From NCBI GenBank assembly GCA_963739005.1, contig CAVTYQ010000004.1, positions 310,001 to 374,000 of the forward strand: DNA of 64,000 nt, given 5' to 3'. Positions 43,136-51,283 of the stretch are shown one piece after another; position 1 is the first letter of the stretch, and the number at the start of each line of letters is the position of its first letter. Under the pieces are notes generated by a model. The model searched no databases, was not told where the DNA came from, and saw nothing but the letters and a program-made list of their open reading frames with translations. A program made the translations under genes and the position numbers. This DNA is from DASWJZ01 sp963739005. Lineage in GTDB: Bacteria > Pseudomonadota > Alphaproteobacteria > Rhizobiales > Afifellaceae.

Positions 43136-43641
43136 GGGGCGCGTCGGCGCCGTTCGTGCTGACGCTTGAGATGGACGGCGAGGCCTTCGCCGCCTTCGAT
43201 GCGCTCCGTCGCCGCTACTACGCGCCCAACCGCAATCTCGTGCCTGCCCATCTGACGCTGTTCTACCAGCTTCCCGGCGAGCACGGGCGCGAGATCAAGG
43301 CGCTGCTTCGGCAGGAAGCTGCAGCGGAGAAGCCGATCGATGTCGAGGTCGGCGAGGCGAAGGCGCTTGCGCGTGGTGTCGCCGTATTTCTGAGCGCTCC
43401 GCGGCTCCACGCCTTGCGCGAGCGGCTGGCGGCGGAATGGTGGCCGTGGCTGACGGATCACGACAAGGCGCCGCTTCGCCCGCACGTCACGGTCCAGACG
43501 ACGGAAAGCGAGGCGGAAGCGCGGCGCACGCGCGAAGCCATCCGTGGTGCGCTCCCGCGCCGCATGCGCTGCGTCGGACTGCATCTCTGGCGCTATCGCG
43601 ACGGCCCCTGGGAGCACGCGGAGCTCTTCCGCTTCCGCTAG
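43114..43641 (+). CDS. 2H phosphoesterase (2'-5' RNA ligase-like)
   Basis: 175 residues from ATG 43114, inside the end of the HAD gene. The two catalytic HxT motifs are H46LT (PAHLTLF) and H124VT (RPHVTVQ). The family includes ThpR, which acts on 2',3'-cyclic or 2'-5' linked RNA ends, and cyclic nucleotide phosphodiesterases. The coupling to a HAD phosphatase suggests joint removal of a cyclic phosphate and then a phosphate, but this is inference. Converges with the DMT permease and overlaps it by 4 bp. Confidence 0.85.
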   Translation: MASAGELRGASAPFVLTLEMDGEAFAAFDALRRRYYAPNRNLVPAHLTLFYQLPGEHGREIKALLRQEAAAEKPIDVEVGEAKALARGVAVFLSAPRLHALRERLAAEWWPWLTDHDKAPLRPHVTVQTTESEAEARRTREAIRGALPRRMRCVGLHLWRYRDGPWEHAELFRFR

Positions 43642-44570
43642 CGCTCCGCCAGCGCCGGCTCGTCGGCCGTCGGCACCTTGAGCCGCTGCTCGCGCAGGAA
43701 GATGAAGAGGCCCGAGGCGACGATGATCGCGGCGCCGATCAGCGTATGCAATCGCGGCGCGTCGCCGAAGAAGATGTAGCCAAAGATGATTGCGAACACG
43801 ATCAGCGCGTACTGGTAGGGAACAACGACCGAAGCCGGCGCCAGGCGCAGCGACTGGTTCACGCAGCTGATCGCCACGATCGAGACCGCGCCGAGGAGGA
43901 AAAGGAGCAGGTAGTGGCTGCCGCTCTCGACCGGAACCCAGCCAAGCGGCGAGCCGATCGTTCCGAAGGTCAGTCCGCCGAGGGCCTGCGCCGTCGCGAG
44001 CACCACGTTCGACGTGTTCCTGACCTGCCGGGTCGTCACGATGAAGATCGCATAGATGAAGCTGCCGACGAGCGCGATCAGCGAGCCGATCCCAAGCGTT
44101 CCAAGCGTGGGGTTGAGCGCGATCAGCACGCCGACGAAGCCGACGAGGACCGCACCCCAGCGATAGATGCCGACGCGCTCGCCCAAGAAGAGCGCCGACA
44201 TCGCCGTTACGTAGATCGGACCGGCGAGATAGAACGTCATGGCGTCGGCAAGCGGCAGGTACCAGACAGAGAAGTAGAAACAGGCGACCTCTGTGGTCGC
44301 GAGAAGCGCGCGAAGCACCTGCAGTCGAGGTTGCGGCGCTTTGCGGAAAGCATCGAGCCCTGCGCGCACGATGAACGGCGACAGGATGATCAGCGCCGCG
44401 ACCGCGCGCAGAAGAAGGATCTGCGCCACCGAATAGGTGGCGACCAGCCATTTGCCGAGCGTGTCGTTCAGCGAGAACATGAGCGTGGCAAGCAGCATGA
44501 GGCCGATGCCGGCGAGATGGGCGGAGCGGTCTTGCGCCAAGAGATTTGCGTTAGGGAGAGAGCGGCCCAT
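43638..44570 (-). CDS. EamA/DMT superfamily permease
   Basis: 310 residues with ten transmembrane helices in two repeats, each a five-helix EamA unit. The first repeat includes LATLMFSLNDTLGKWLV and LLRAVAALIILSPF; the second has QYALIVFAIIFGYIFFGDAP. Such carriers export or exchange small metabolites such as amino acids or S-adenosylmethionine; the short Arg/Lys tail lies in the cytoplasm. It is 51 bp downstream of gcvPB on the same strand and may be read through from it. Confidence 0.9.
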   Translation of the reverse strand: MGRSLPNANLLAQDRSAHLAGIGLMLLATLMFSLNDTLGKWLVATYSVAQILLLRAVAALIILSPFIVRAGLDAFRKAPQPRLQVLRALLATTEVACFYFSVWYLPLADAMTFYLAGPIYVTAMSALFLGERVGIYRWGAVLVGFVGVLIALNPTLGTLGIGSLIALVGSFIYAIFIVTTRQVRNTSNVVLATAQALGGLTFGTIGSPLGWVPVESGSHYLLLFLLGAVSIVAISCVNQSLRLAPASVVVPYQYALIVFAIIFGYIFFGDAPRLHTLIGAAIIVASGLFIFLREQRLKVPTADEPALAER

Positions 44571-44621
44571 CCCTCGTGGGAGGACAGTCCCGACGAGAAA
44601 CGGGATTTTGGGTGTCGCTGA

Positions 44622-46190
44622 CTACTCCGCCGCCTCCTCGTAAGCCCCGGGAGGTGCCCATTTCAGGACCGGTTGGCGCGCCGCGCGCGTCTCGTCGAGG
44701 CGGCGTCGCGGAGCGAAGCGCGGCGCCTGCGTGAAGCGCTCCGTGTTTCCGGCCTTCGCCGCAAACGCGAGGTCGCGAAGCGAAGCGATGAAGAGGTCGA
44801 GGCTCGCACGCGATTCCGATTCCGTCGGCTCGATCAGCATGGCGCCGTGCACGACGAGCGGGAAGTAGACCGTCATCGGATGGAAGCCCTCGTCGATCAT
44901 CGCCTTGGCAAAATCGAGCGTGGTGACGCCGCTGTCCTTCAGGAAGCGGTCGTCGAAGAGTGCCTCGTGCATGGCCGGGTGATCGGGGAAGGAGACGCTC
45001 ATCACGTCTTTCAGGCAGGCGCGGATGTAGTTGGCGTTCAAGACCGCGTCTTCCGACGCCTGCCGCATTCCGTCGGAGCCGTGCGAGAGCATCCAGGCGA
45101 AGGCGCGCACGAACATCCCCATCTGGCCCTGGAAGGCGGTCATGCGCCCAAGCGGCTTTGCCCCGGCAGCCTCGGCCAAATGCTCGACGAGGCGGAACTT
45201 CTGGCCGTCGCGCGCGACGAAGGGGAGCGGCGCGAAAGGCGCAAGCGCCTCGGAAAGCACCACCGGCCCCGCGCCCGGTCCGCCGCCGCCATGCGGCGTG
45301 GAGAAAGTCTTGTGCAGGTTGATGTGCATGGCGTCGACGCCGAGCGCCCCAGGCTTCGCCTTGCCCATGATGGCGTTCAGGTTGGCGCCGTCGCAGTAGA
45401 AGTAGCCGCCGGCCGCGTGCACGGCTTCGGCGATCTCCGCCACTTCTGGCTCGAAGATGCCGCAGGTGTTCGGGTTGGTCAGCATCAGCGCCGCGACTTG
45501 GCCCTCGTGCTCCGCGAGCGTCTTCTTCACGTCGTCCGCGCCGACCGTCCCGTCCGGTCGCGCCGGCACCGTGACGACGGAAAATCCAAGCAGGGCCGCG
45601 GTCGCCGGATTGGTGCCGTGCGCCGATTCCGGCACCAGCACTTTCGCGCGCGCCTCGCCACGATCGGAGAGCGCTGCCTTGATCGCCATCATGCCGCAAA
45701 GCTCGCCGTGCGCGCCGGCTTTCGGGCTCATCGCCACCGAATGCATGCCGGTGATCTCGATCAGCCAGCGGCCGAGCTCGTGGATCAGCGCGAGCGCGCC
45801 CGGAACGGTTGACATCGGCTGCAGCGGATGGATCTCGGCGAAACCCGGATAGCGCGCCGCGGCTTCGTTCAGCCGCGGATTGTACTTCATCGTACAGGAG
45901 CCGAGCGGGTAGATGCCGAGGTCGATCGCGTAGTTCTTCTGGCTGAGCCGCACGTAATGGCGCATCGCCTCCGGCTCGGAGAGCGCGGGAAGGTCGATCG
46001 GCGCCTTGCGGCGATGCTTGCCGAGCCGATCCAGCTTCGCCTCCGGCACGTCGACGTCGACGCCGGAAATCCCGGCGCGGCCGATCTCGAAGAGAAGCGG
46101 CTCCTCGATCGCGAGCCCACGATTGCCGGTGAAGGTCTCGCGCTTCGCGTCCTCTGGCTCGGCGCGGGTGGGGCGGCCCTGGTCGTTCAT
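44622..46190 (-). CDS. gcvPB: Glycine dehydrogenase (decarboxylating), subunit 2
   Basis: 522 residues. It is the C-terminal half of the split P protein, which decarboxylates glycine and passes the aminomethyl group to GcvH. The PLP lysine is K294 in NLHKTFSTPHGGGGPG, and the SHGTNPA-like ESAHGTNPA and TNPNTCGIFE segments are typical. The N-terminus carries LGSCTMKYNP. It overlaps gcvPA by 4 nt, as expected for subunits made in equal amounts. Confidence 0.97.
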   Translation of the reverse strand: MNDQGRPTRAEPEDAKRETFTGNRGLAIEEPLLFEIGRAGISGVDVDVPEAKLDRLGKHRRKAPIDLPALSEPEAMRHYVRLSQKNYAIDLGIYPLGSCTMKYNPRLNEAAARYPGFAEIHPLQPMSTVPGALALIHELGRWLIEITGMHSVAMSPKAGAHGELCGMMAIKAALSDRGEARAKVLVPESAHGTNPATAALLGFSVVTVPARPDGTVGADDVKKTLAEHEGQVAALMLTNPNTCGIFEPEVAEIAEAVHAAGGYFYCDGANLNAIMGKAKPGALGVDAMHINLHKTFSTPHGGGGPGAGPVVLSEALAPFAPLPFVARDGQKFRLVEHLAEAAGAKPLGRMTAFQGQMGMFVRAFAWMLSHGSDGMRQASEDAVLNANYIRACLKDVMSVSFPDHPAMHEALFDDRFLKDSGVTTLDFAKAMIDEGFHPMTVYFPLVVHGAMLIEPTESESRASLDLFIASLRDLAFAAKAGNTERFTQAPRFAPRRRLDETRAARQPVLKWAPPGAYEEAAE

Positions 46191-47530
46191 TGCAGCGCCT
46201 CCGTCAGCCCGGTGCGGAAGGCTTCGATGTCAGCCTCCATCACGGTTTCCGTCGCCGCTACGATGAGGAGGTCGTCGAATCCGAGTCCGGGAAGAAGGCG
46301 CGAGGCCGGGACGCCGGCCATGATCCCCGCCTTCGCCAGCACCTCGACGATCGGCGCGACCGGCTTCGGCAGCTTCACTGTGAATTCGTTGAAGTAGGTC
46401 TCGTTCAGCACCTCGACGCGGGGAACCTGAGCCAGTGCGTCGGCAAGCTGACACGCGCGCGCGTGGTTCGCCTCCGCGAGACGCTTCAGCCCCGTCTCGC
46501 CGAGAAGCGTCATGTGCGCGGTGAAGGCGAGGGCGCAGAGGCCGGAATTGGTGCAGATATTGGAGGTCGCCTTCTCGCGGCGGATGTGCTGCTCGCGCGT
46601 CGAAAGCGTAAGCACGAAGCCGCGCTTCCCTTCCGCGTCGACCGTCATGCCCGAGAGCCGTCCGGGCATCTGGCGGATGAATTTCTGCTTCGTCGCGAAG
46701 AGCCCGACATAGGGTCCGCCGAAATTCAGCGCATTGCCGATGCCCTGGCCCTCGCCGCAGACGATGTCGGCGCCCTGTGCGCCCGCGGGCTCGATCAACC
46801 CGAGCGACACCACCTCGGTGAAGACGGCGACGAGCAGCGCGCCGTGCGCGTGCGCCTTTTCGGCGACCGCCTGAAGATCGACGAGATGGCCGAAGACCGA
46901 CGGCGACTGCACGACGACGCAGGACGTGTCATCGTCGATCGACGCGAGCAGGTCCTCGGTGCCGCGCGGGTCGGGGTGGAGCGCGATGACCTTGTCGTCG
47001 GCCATTCCCGACAGCGTCTCGACCACTTCGCGATAATGCGGATGCAGTCCGCCGGAAAGCACCGCCTTCCGCCGTCGCGTGACGCGATGCGCCATCAGGA
47101 CCGCCTCGCCGGTCGCCGTCGAGCCGTCGTACATGGAGGCGTTCGCCACCTCCATGCCAGTGAGGTTCGCGACCTGCGTCTGGAACTCGAACAGGTACTG
47201 CAGCGTGCCCTGCGCGATCTCAGGCTGGTATGGCGTATAGGAGGTCAGGAACTCCGAGCGCTGGATGATGTGATCGACCGCGGCCGGCACGTGGTGGCGA
47301 TAGGCGCCGGCGCCGACGAAGAAGGGTCCTTCGCCGGCGGAGCGGTTCAGCTCGGCAAGCGCCCGCATGAGCCGTGCGACTTCGAGTTCGCTCCGCTGTT
47401 TCGGCAGGTCGAGCGGCGCGGTCAACCGCTTCGCCGCCGGAATGTCGGAGAAGAGGTCGTCGATGGAACCGACGCCGATCCTGGAGAGCATGTCGGTGCG
47501 GTCTTGGGTCGTATGAGGGAGATAGCGCAT
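46187..47530 (-). CDS. gcvPA: Glycine dehydrogenase (decarboxylating), subunit 1
   Basis: 447 residues, the N-terminal half of the split P protein. Family markers are MRYLPHTTQDRTDMLSRIG at the start, the GAGAYRHHVPAAVD and TPYQPEIAQGTLQ motifs, and NASMYDGSTATGEA. It lacks the PLP lysine, which is supplied by subunit 2. It begins three bases after the stop of the upstream acetyltransferase gene, in the same operon as gcvT and gcvH. Confidence 0.97.
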   Translation of the reverse strand: MRYLPHTTQDRTDMLSRIGVGSIDDLFSDIPAAKRLTAPLDLPKQRSELEVARLMRALAELNRSAGEGPFFVGAGAYRHHVPAAVDHIIQRSEFLTSYTPYQPEIAQGTLQYLFEFQTQVANLTGMEVANASMYDGSTATGEAVLMAHRVTRRRKAVLSGGLHPHYREVVETLSGMADDKVIALHPDPRGTEDLLASIDDDTSCVVVQSPSVFGHLVDLQAVAEKAHAHGALLVAVFTEVVSLGLIEPAGAQGADIVCGEGQGIGNALNFGGPYVGLFATKQKFIRQMPGRLSGMTVDAEGKRGFVLTLSTREQHIRREKATSNICTNSGLCALAFTAHMTLLGETGLKRLAEANHARACQLADALAQVPRVEVLNETYFNEFTVKLPKPVAPIVEVLAKAGIMAGVPASRLLPGLGFDDLLIVAATETVMEADIEAFRTGLTEALQ

Positions 47531-47533
47531 CGT

Positions 47534-48013
47534 CTAGGCAGACCTCCGGTCTTCGGCGACGGCGAGCGTCTTTTCCATGTCCACGCGAATCCATCCCGGG
47601 CGCTTCGGGTTCTCCGTGCGGCCGGTCTCCTCGAACCCGCAGCGCTGATAGATCGCGATGTTCCGCGTCATCATTGCGTTGGTGTAGAGATCGAGCGTGC
47701 TGCAGCCGCGCCGCCGCGCTTCATCTTCGGCGAAAGCAAGGAGCCGGCGCCCGAGCCCCTCGCCTTGTCGCTCGGGCGGGATCGCGATGCTGAAGATCGT
47801 CAGGTGCCGGCCATGCTCTTCGAGCACGATGAGGCCGACGGTGGCGTCGGACTCCTCCAAGAGCCACACCTCGCCCGCCGCGATCCGCGGCCGGTAGTCC
47901 TCCGTCATCGGGAGCGGCTCTCTGCCAAGGAGCGCGACGTAGTGCGCGTAGGCGGCGCGGGTGAGCGCGTTCACCGTCGCAAGATCGCTCTCCTGCGCCC
48001 GGCGCTCTTTCAC
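47534..48013 (-). CDS. GNAT family N-acetyltransferase inside the glycine cleavage operon
   Basis: 159 residues from a GTG at 48013 that overlaps the OsmC stop (GTGA). A single GNAT domain is visible: VGLIVLEEHGRHLTIFSIAIPPERQGEGLGRRLLAFAEDEARRRG in outline with the Q/RxxGxG/A acetyl-CoA loop at PERQGEGLG, then YTNAMMTRNIAIYQRCGFEETGR. RimI-like in size, but the substrate is unknown. Its place between gcvH/OsmC and gcvPA with no gaps means it is made under glycine control. Confidence 0.88.
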   Translation of the reverse strand: MKERRAQESDLATVNALTRAAYAHYVALLGREPLPMTEDYRPRIAAGEVWLLEESDATVGLIVLEEHGRHLTIFSIAIPPERQGEGLGRRLLAFAEDEARRRGCSTLDLYTNAMMTRNIAIYQRCGFEETGRTENPKRPGWIRVDMEKTLAVAEDRRSA

Positions 48014-48474
48014 GGCTGCATCTCGACGGTGATCTTCGTGGTCACCGAGTTGGCGATGAGGCAGATCTCGTGCGCCTCGTGGTGGAGCGCATCGAGCTTC
48101 GCCTTGTCCGGTGGCGTGCCGGCGAAGACGATCTTCGGCCTGAGCGTCACCTTGGTCACCGCCCGCTTCTTCGGCGCGATCTCCTCCACCACGCCGACCG
48201 CCTCGTCGACATAGGATAGGACGTTGAGCCCGGCGTGCCGCGCGAGATCGATGAAGGTCAGCATGTGGCAGCTTGAGAGCGCGGCGACGAGCGCCTCCTC
48301 CGGATCGACGGCGTCCTCGCGGACGAATTGCGCCGGCACCACGCCGGGCGAGGCCGACGCCGGCACGACCGTGCCGCCGTCGAAGCGCCATTCGTGCGCC
48401 CGCGTGTAGCGGCCCTTGGCGAAATCGTCGCCGACCTGTTTCCAGACGATGGTTGCGCGATAGTCGTGGGCCAC
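48010..48474 (-). CDS. OsmC/Ohr family peroxidase-like protein
   Basis: 154 residues from a GTG at 48474, ten bases after the gcvH stop; the open frame continues upstream into gcvH but without family sequence. OsmC proteins reduce organic peroxides with a Cys pair. One Cys is in ALVAALSSCHMLTFI, the usual peroxidatic position. The second is in HEICLIANSV, also at the family position. The N-terminus AHDYRATIVWKQ is typical. It has no obvious link to glycine cleavage except that lipoyl-using systems share thiol chemistry. Confidence 0.88.
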   Translation of the reverse strand: MAHDYRATIVWKQVGDDFAKGRYTRAHEWRFDGGTVVPASASPGVVPAQFVREDAVDPEEALVAALSSCHMLTFIDLARHAGLNVLSYVDEAVGVVEEIAPKKRAVTKVTLRPKIVFAGTPPDKAKLDALHHEAHEICLIANSVTTKITVEMQP

Positions 48475-48484
48475 GGCTGAGGCC

Positions 48485-48859
48485 TCAAAGCGCGGCGACG
48501 AAGGCGCGATAGCCGGCTTCGTCGAGGAGCCCCTCGACTTCGCTCTTGTCGGCAAGCTTCATCTTCATGAACCAGCCGTCCGCTTCGGGCGCCTTGTTGA
48601 CCGTGCCCGGATCGTCGGCGAGCGCCGCGTTGGTTTCCGTCACCTCGCCCGAGATCGGCGCGTAGACGTCGCTTGCCGCCTTCACCAATTCGACGACGGC
48701 CGCGCCTTCCCCCTTCTTCATCGCGCGCCCGACCTCCGGCAGCTCGACGAAGACCACGTCGCCGAGCTGGTCGGCCGCGTAAGCGGTGATGCCGATCGTG
48801 GCGGTGTCGCCGTCGAGGCGCACCCATTCGTGTTCCTTGGTGTAGCGCGTATCGGACAT
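48485..48859 (-). CDS. gcvH: Glycine cleavage system H protein
   Basis: 124 residues. The lipoyl carrier that shuttles the aminomethyl group between P, T and L proteins. The lipoylated lysine is K60 in ELVKAASDVYAPISG, and the N-terminal YTKEHEWVRLDGD is standard. It sits 11 bp after gcvT. The L protein (lpd) is not in the window, as usual because it is shared with other dehydrogenases. Confidence 0.98.
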   Translation of the reverse strand: MSDTRYTKEHEWVRLDGDTATIGITAYAADQLGDVVFVELPEVGRAMKKGEGAAVVELVKAASDVYAPISGEVTETNAALADDPGTVNKAPEADGWFMKMKLADKSEVEGLLDEAGYRAFVAAL

Positions 48860-48870
48860 AGGAGCTCCAG

Positions 48871-50013
48871 TCAGCGGGGTGTTCGGAAGTAGCGGTGCGC
48901 GACGAAAGGAAGGCGCGCGATCTCGGCGGGCTCGTCGCCGCGCCGGCCGCGTGTCGCGACCTTCGTTCCGGGTTCGGCGAATTGCGTTTCGACGTAGCCC
49001 ATCGCGACGGGCGCGTTGACGGTGCCGCCGAAGCCGCCCGAGGTCACGATGCCGATTGCGCCGCCGCTCTCGGAGATGATTTCCGCGCCTTCGCGCACCG
49101 GCGCGCGTCCCGATGGACGAATGCCTGCGCGCTTCCGCGCCGGGCCGTTCGCAAGCTCCCGCATCACCCGGGCCGCCCCTGGGAAGCCGCCTTCGGTGCG
49201 CCGGCGCTTGGCGACCGCGAAGGCGAGGTCGGCTTCGACCGGCGAAGTGGTCTCGTCGAGGTCGTGGCCGTAGAGCGGCAGCCCGGCTTCGAGGCGAAGC
49301 GAGTCGCGTGCGCCAAGGCCGATCGGTTTGACCTCCGCCTCGGCGAGGAGCGCGCGCGCGATGGCCTCCGCGTCACTTGCCGCGACGGAAAGCTCGAAGC
49401 CGTCCTCGCCCGTGTAGCCGGAGCGCGAAACGTGGCAGTCGATATCGTTGAACTCCGCGCTCGTCGCGCCCATGAAGGCGAGTGCCGTAGCCTTCGGGCA
49501 GTGCCGCGCCATGACCGAAGCCGCCTGCGGACCCTGCAGCGCAAGCAGCGCGCGGTCGTCGGCGGTGTGCAGCGTCACGTCGTCGGGCAGGCGGTCGCAG
49601 AAATAGATGTCGTCGATCTCCTTGCGACCCGCGTTGAAGACCACCCCGATCGCGCCGTCCTCGTTCTCGGACCCCGACCGCGTGACCATGAGGTCGTCGA
49701 TGATCCCGCCGGCGTCGTTCAGAAGCAGCGTGTAGCGCATGCGCCCGAGAGCGAGCGACTGGAAGTCGCCGGGCGTCAGCCGCTCGAGCGCGGCGGCGGT
49801 CGTGGCGTGGTCCGGCCCGACGAGGAAGCGCTGCCCCATGTGCGAGACGTCGAAGAGGCCCGCGTGCTCGCGCGTCCAGCGGTGCTCGGCGAGGATGCCA
49901 TCGTATTGAACCGGCATCGCGTAGCCGGCGAACGGCACGAGACGCGCGCCGAGCGCTACGTGCAGGTCGTAGAGCGCGGTTCGACGGAGCCCTTCAGTTT
50001 CTGCGGCCATCAC
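48871..50013 (-). CDS. gcvT: Aminomethyltransferase (glycine cleavage T protein)
   Basis: 380 residues. It releases ammonia from the aminomethyl-lipoyl arm and forms 5,10-methylene-tetrahydrofolate. Motifs: LVPFAGYAMPVQYDGILAEH, FDVSHMGQ, the DDLMVTR folate loop, SRSGYTGEDGFEL, and LRLEAGLPLYGHDLDETTSP with the catalytic Asp region. First gene of the operon, 48 nt downstream of the glycine riboswitch. Confidence 0.97.
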   Translation of the reverse strand: MMAAETEGLRRTALYDLHVALGARLVPFAGYAMPVQYDGILAEHRWTREHAGLFDVSHMGQRFLVGPDHATTAAALERLTPGDFQSLALGRMRYTLLLNDAGGIIDDLMVTRSGSENEDGAIGVVFNAGRKEIDDIYFCDRLPDDVTLHTADDRALLALQGPQAASVMARHCPKATALAFMGATSAEFNDIDCHVSRSGYTGEDGFELSVAASDAEAIARALLAEAEVKPIGLGARDSLRLEAGLPLYGHDLDETTSPVEADLAFAVAKRRRTEGGFPGAARVMRELANGPARKRAGIRPSGRAPVREGAEIISESGGAIGIVTSGGFGGTVNAPVAMGYVETQFAEPGTKVATRGRRGDEPAEIARLPFVAHRYFRTPR

Positions 50014-50061
50014 ATCCCGGCGTCAGAGCGTTGCACGATGGCGCGGCGGTTGCGCCCGTTC

Positions 50062-50278
50062 GTGCCCCCTCTGTCGCGAGAACCTGAGAGATTCCCGGGG
50101 GCGCGTGAAGCGCACCGGTTACTCCTTCGGTGGGCGGCCCAACGACACGCGGGGCTGCCGCTTTCCAGAGCGTCGCTCGCCTTGGCGCGGTCCTGTCGCC
50201 TGAGAGTTTCCGGGGCGGTTGCTCCTTCGGCGCTCCGCCGAGCCCGGAGACCCGGATTCGGCGGAATCTCTCCCGCGC
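50062..50278 (-). ncRNA. Tandem glycine riboswitch
   Basis: On the minus strand the leader of gcvT contains two glycine aptamers in a row. Each has the conserved core: aptamer 1 starts with GGGAGAG near 50275, has GCGCCGAAGGAGCAACC (around 50221-50237) and AAACTCTCAGG near 50200; aptamer 2 has CACCGAAGGAGTAACC (around 50117-50132), AATCTCTCAGG near 50085 and GACAGAGG near 50070. Short linkers join them. High glycine should switch the gcv operon on. The rest of the 359-bp gap upstream (50279-50372) holds no gene I can see and probably carries the promoter. Confidence 0.95.
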
Positions 50279-50372
50279 GGCGTATGTTTTCTCGCGGATC
50301 GCGACGTGATCCGCGCAGCGAGTCATGGGCGCAAATGCCTGCTCCGTCAACCTTTCGGGACGCGCGAAGGCG

Positions 50373-51131
50373 CTATTGGCTGAGGACAAATCCGCCGCTC
50401 GGCACCGGTAGCGTGTTGCCCTGTCCCTGCGGCTTGCTCGCGGCTACGGGCGGGGGCGGCGGCGGAGGTGCGGCTGCCGCCGCCGGCTCTTCGACGACGG
50501 CCGGAGCGTCGACGGCGGCCACCGCCTGGCCGCCGGGGTGCATCGGATCCCAGTCGCCCACGTCGAACCCGACATAGATGATGTAGTCGCGGTTGCTGCC
50601 CGGCGACGGTACCGTGATTTCCTTCACCTGGGAGAAAACGGTCGAGCCCTGCTGTGGGATCGTGACCGGGATCGTCAGGCGCTCGGTGGTCAGCACCGAA
50701 TCCTGGTATTTGACGACGGCGATCTTGATCGGGATGGGGATCGGATCGCTTCCCCCCTTCGGCCCCGCCACGGCGCGGCCGGCGATGCCGATCTTGAGCG
50801 TCACATTGCCTTGCGTGTCGTAGAGGCATTCGCGCGCCGTCTTGCCGAACGAAGCCTGCCAGGTGACGAAGTTCTGATCCCCCTGGTGGCCGTGCTGGTA
50901 GGTGCGGATGAGCTGCGCGCCGTCGTAGATGCGAAGCTCGGGGCAATAGTCGGGACCGAGGTAGCGGCGGACATCGACCGCGTCGGCGCTCGCCGTCTCC
51001 TTCGGCTTGGATCCTTTCGAGCCTGGGATCAGATGATCCATGACCGAGCAGCCGCCAAGCGCGGATAGCGCCAAAAGGCCCATCACCGCGGCGGAGGCCG
51101 CGGCAAACGGCGCCGGTCGAAATGGCCGCAT
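50373..51131 (-). CDS. Lipoprotein of unknown function
   Basis: 252 residues. The signal peptide ends in ALSALGGC, a lipobox with Cys at about residue 28. The mature part has C63 and C102 that could pair, a beta-rich centre (about 50-205) with repeated Val/Thr strands, and a Pro/Ala tail (VEEPAAAAAPPPPPPP) that may span or contact peptidoglycan. I do not recognise a family. It is transcribed toward the left, away from ccrM, and may be its divergent neighbour only by chance. Confidence 0.75.
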   Translation of the reverse strand: MRPFRPAPFAAASAAVMGLLALSALGGCSVMDHLIPGSKGSKPKETASADAVDVRRYLGPDYCPELRIYDGAQLIRTYQHGHQGDQNFVTWQASFGKTARECLYDTQGNVTLKIGIAGRAVAGPKGGSDPIPIPIKIAVVKYQDSVLTTERLTIPVTIPQQGSTVFSQVKEITVPSPGSNRDYIIYVGFDVGDWDPMHPGGQAVAAVDAPAVVEEPAAAAAPPPPPPPVAASKPQGQGNTLPVPSGGFVLSQ

Positions 51132-51283
51132 CGACGATCTTCCCTCCCCGTGAGCCCCGCCTATATCAGCCGAAGGAAGGGATATTAAGGGCCGGCGGCC
51201 GGAAACGTCCAGGATTTACCCGCCCTTCACCACTTTCCCTAACGTCCGCTTCACCCTGATCCGCCACGCTTTCCGCGGTTCGA

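Noticed and set aside
46190..48214. 674-codon frame on the plus strand opposite gcvPA
   Set aside because: No recognisable domain, and the minus-strand genes there are certain.
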